Below are positions 15,379-15,585 of a stretch of DNA of 15,585 nucleotides, one piece after another (position 1 is the first letter of the stretch; each line of letters starts with the position of its first letter). Below the pieces are notes generated by a model. That model had not been told where the DNA came from. It did no database searches and was given only the letters and a program-made list of their open reading frames with translations. A program made the position numbers and the translations under genes. Origin of the DNA: JBBSHS01 sp038232515 (GTDB lineage Bacteria > Actinomycetota > Acidimicrobiia > Acidimicrobiales > JAUJNH01); contig JBBSHS010000063.1 of NCBI GenBank assembly GCA_038232515.1, forward strand, positions 1 to 15,585. Reading direction: 5' to 3'.

Positions 15379-15585
15379 ATGATCAAGCTGCTACGCCGGA
15401 TGAAGTCCTACTTCACGGCCAAGGCCAACGCCTCGTTCAACGAACACGCCGACCCGAAGGTCCAGCTCGAGCAGGCGATCATGGAAGGCCAGCAGCAGCA
15501 TCGACGCCTCACCGAGCAGGCGGCCAACATCATCGCCAACCAGAAGCAGACGGAGATGCGCCTCAACCGTTCGATGCAGGAGCTC
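15379..15585 (+). CDS. pspA: PspA/IM30 family protein, 5' part (runs off the right edge)
   Basis: The first 69 codons of a PspA/IM30 (ESCRT-III-like) membrane-stress protein. The N-terminal basic amphipathic helix MIKLLRRMKSYFTAKANA (1-18) is the membrane-binding element. It is followed by HADPKVQLEQAI (23-34), matching the family's conserved 'DP ... LEQAI' segment, and the beginning of a long Gln/Arg/Glu-rich coiled coil. Family members are about 220-280 aa and polymerise on stressed membranes to limit proton leakage. The ATG fits the family start exactly. It lies 45 bp after the TerB/AAA+ gene on the same strand, with a possible own promoter. The rest lies outside the window. Confidence 0.88.
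   Translation, partial: MIKLLRRMKSYFTAKANASFNEHADPKVQLEQAIMEGQQQHRRLTEQAANIIANQKQTEMRLNRSMQEL

Overview
The window is a gene-dense, high-GC stretch of bacterial chromosome that reads as actinobacterial. GlfT2/UGM-type galactofuran genes, a class II (mycobacterial AroG-like) DAHP synthase, a DUF2510 membrane protein, a probable LppP/LprE-type domain, frequent GTG starts and several start codons placed 6-8 nt after a TANNNT-like -10 box all fit that phylum. A deep-branching, non-model actinobacterium (for example Acidimicrobiia-like) is my guess, not something the sequence proves. I see no mobile element, tRNA, rRNA, CRISPR array or integrase. No stretch over 300 bases lacks a gene.

Layout. 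Positions 1-2408 (minus strand) hold a galactofuranose unit: a GlfT2-like galactofuranosyltransferase followed by the 5' part of glf (UDP-galactopyranose mutase), which runs off the left edge. Divergent from it are a class II DAHP synthase (shikimate pathway) and an assimilatory sulfur unit: a ferredoxin-type sulfite reductase with APS reductase cysH 10 nt behind. A small DUF983 zinc-ribbon membrane protein follows. Between about 7264 and 11704, on the minus strand, lies proA -> MoxR AAA+ ATPase -> CoxE-like VWA protein -> histidine phosphatase. The first three are coupled by stop/start overlaps (GTGA, TGATG). Divergent from proA is a DUF2510 protein. Convergent to that is a zinc-ribbon/transmembrane/LppP-LprE-like protein. 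The right end (plus strand) holds a GNAT acetyltransferase, a TerB-like/CbxX-type AAA+ fusion 4 nt behind it, and the start of a PspA/IM30 gene.

How the genes fit together. UGM makes UDP-galactofuranose and the GlfT2-like enzyme polymerises it. APS reductase supplies sulfite to the sulfite reductase. AroG and ProA are housekeeping amino-acid enzymes. The two AAA+ loci are the less ordinary content: a MoxR/VWA pair, which is a chaperone-like arrangement and here is translationally coupled to a proline-biosynthesis gene, and a TerB-AAA+ fusion beside PspA, which suggests envelope stress or protein-complex remodelling. I did not find a clearly new system. The best leads are the TerB-AAA/PspA neighbourhood, the proA-moxR-VWA coupling, and a sulfite reductase whose N-terminal half carries cysteines resembling a second cluster site.
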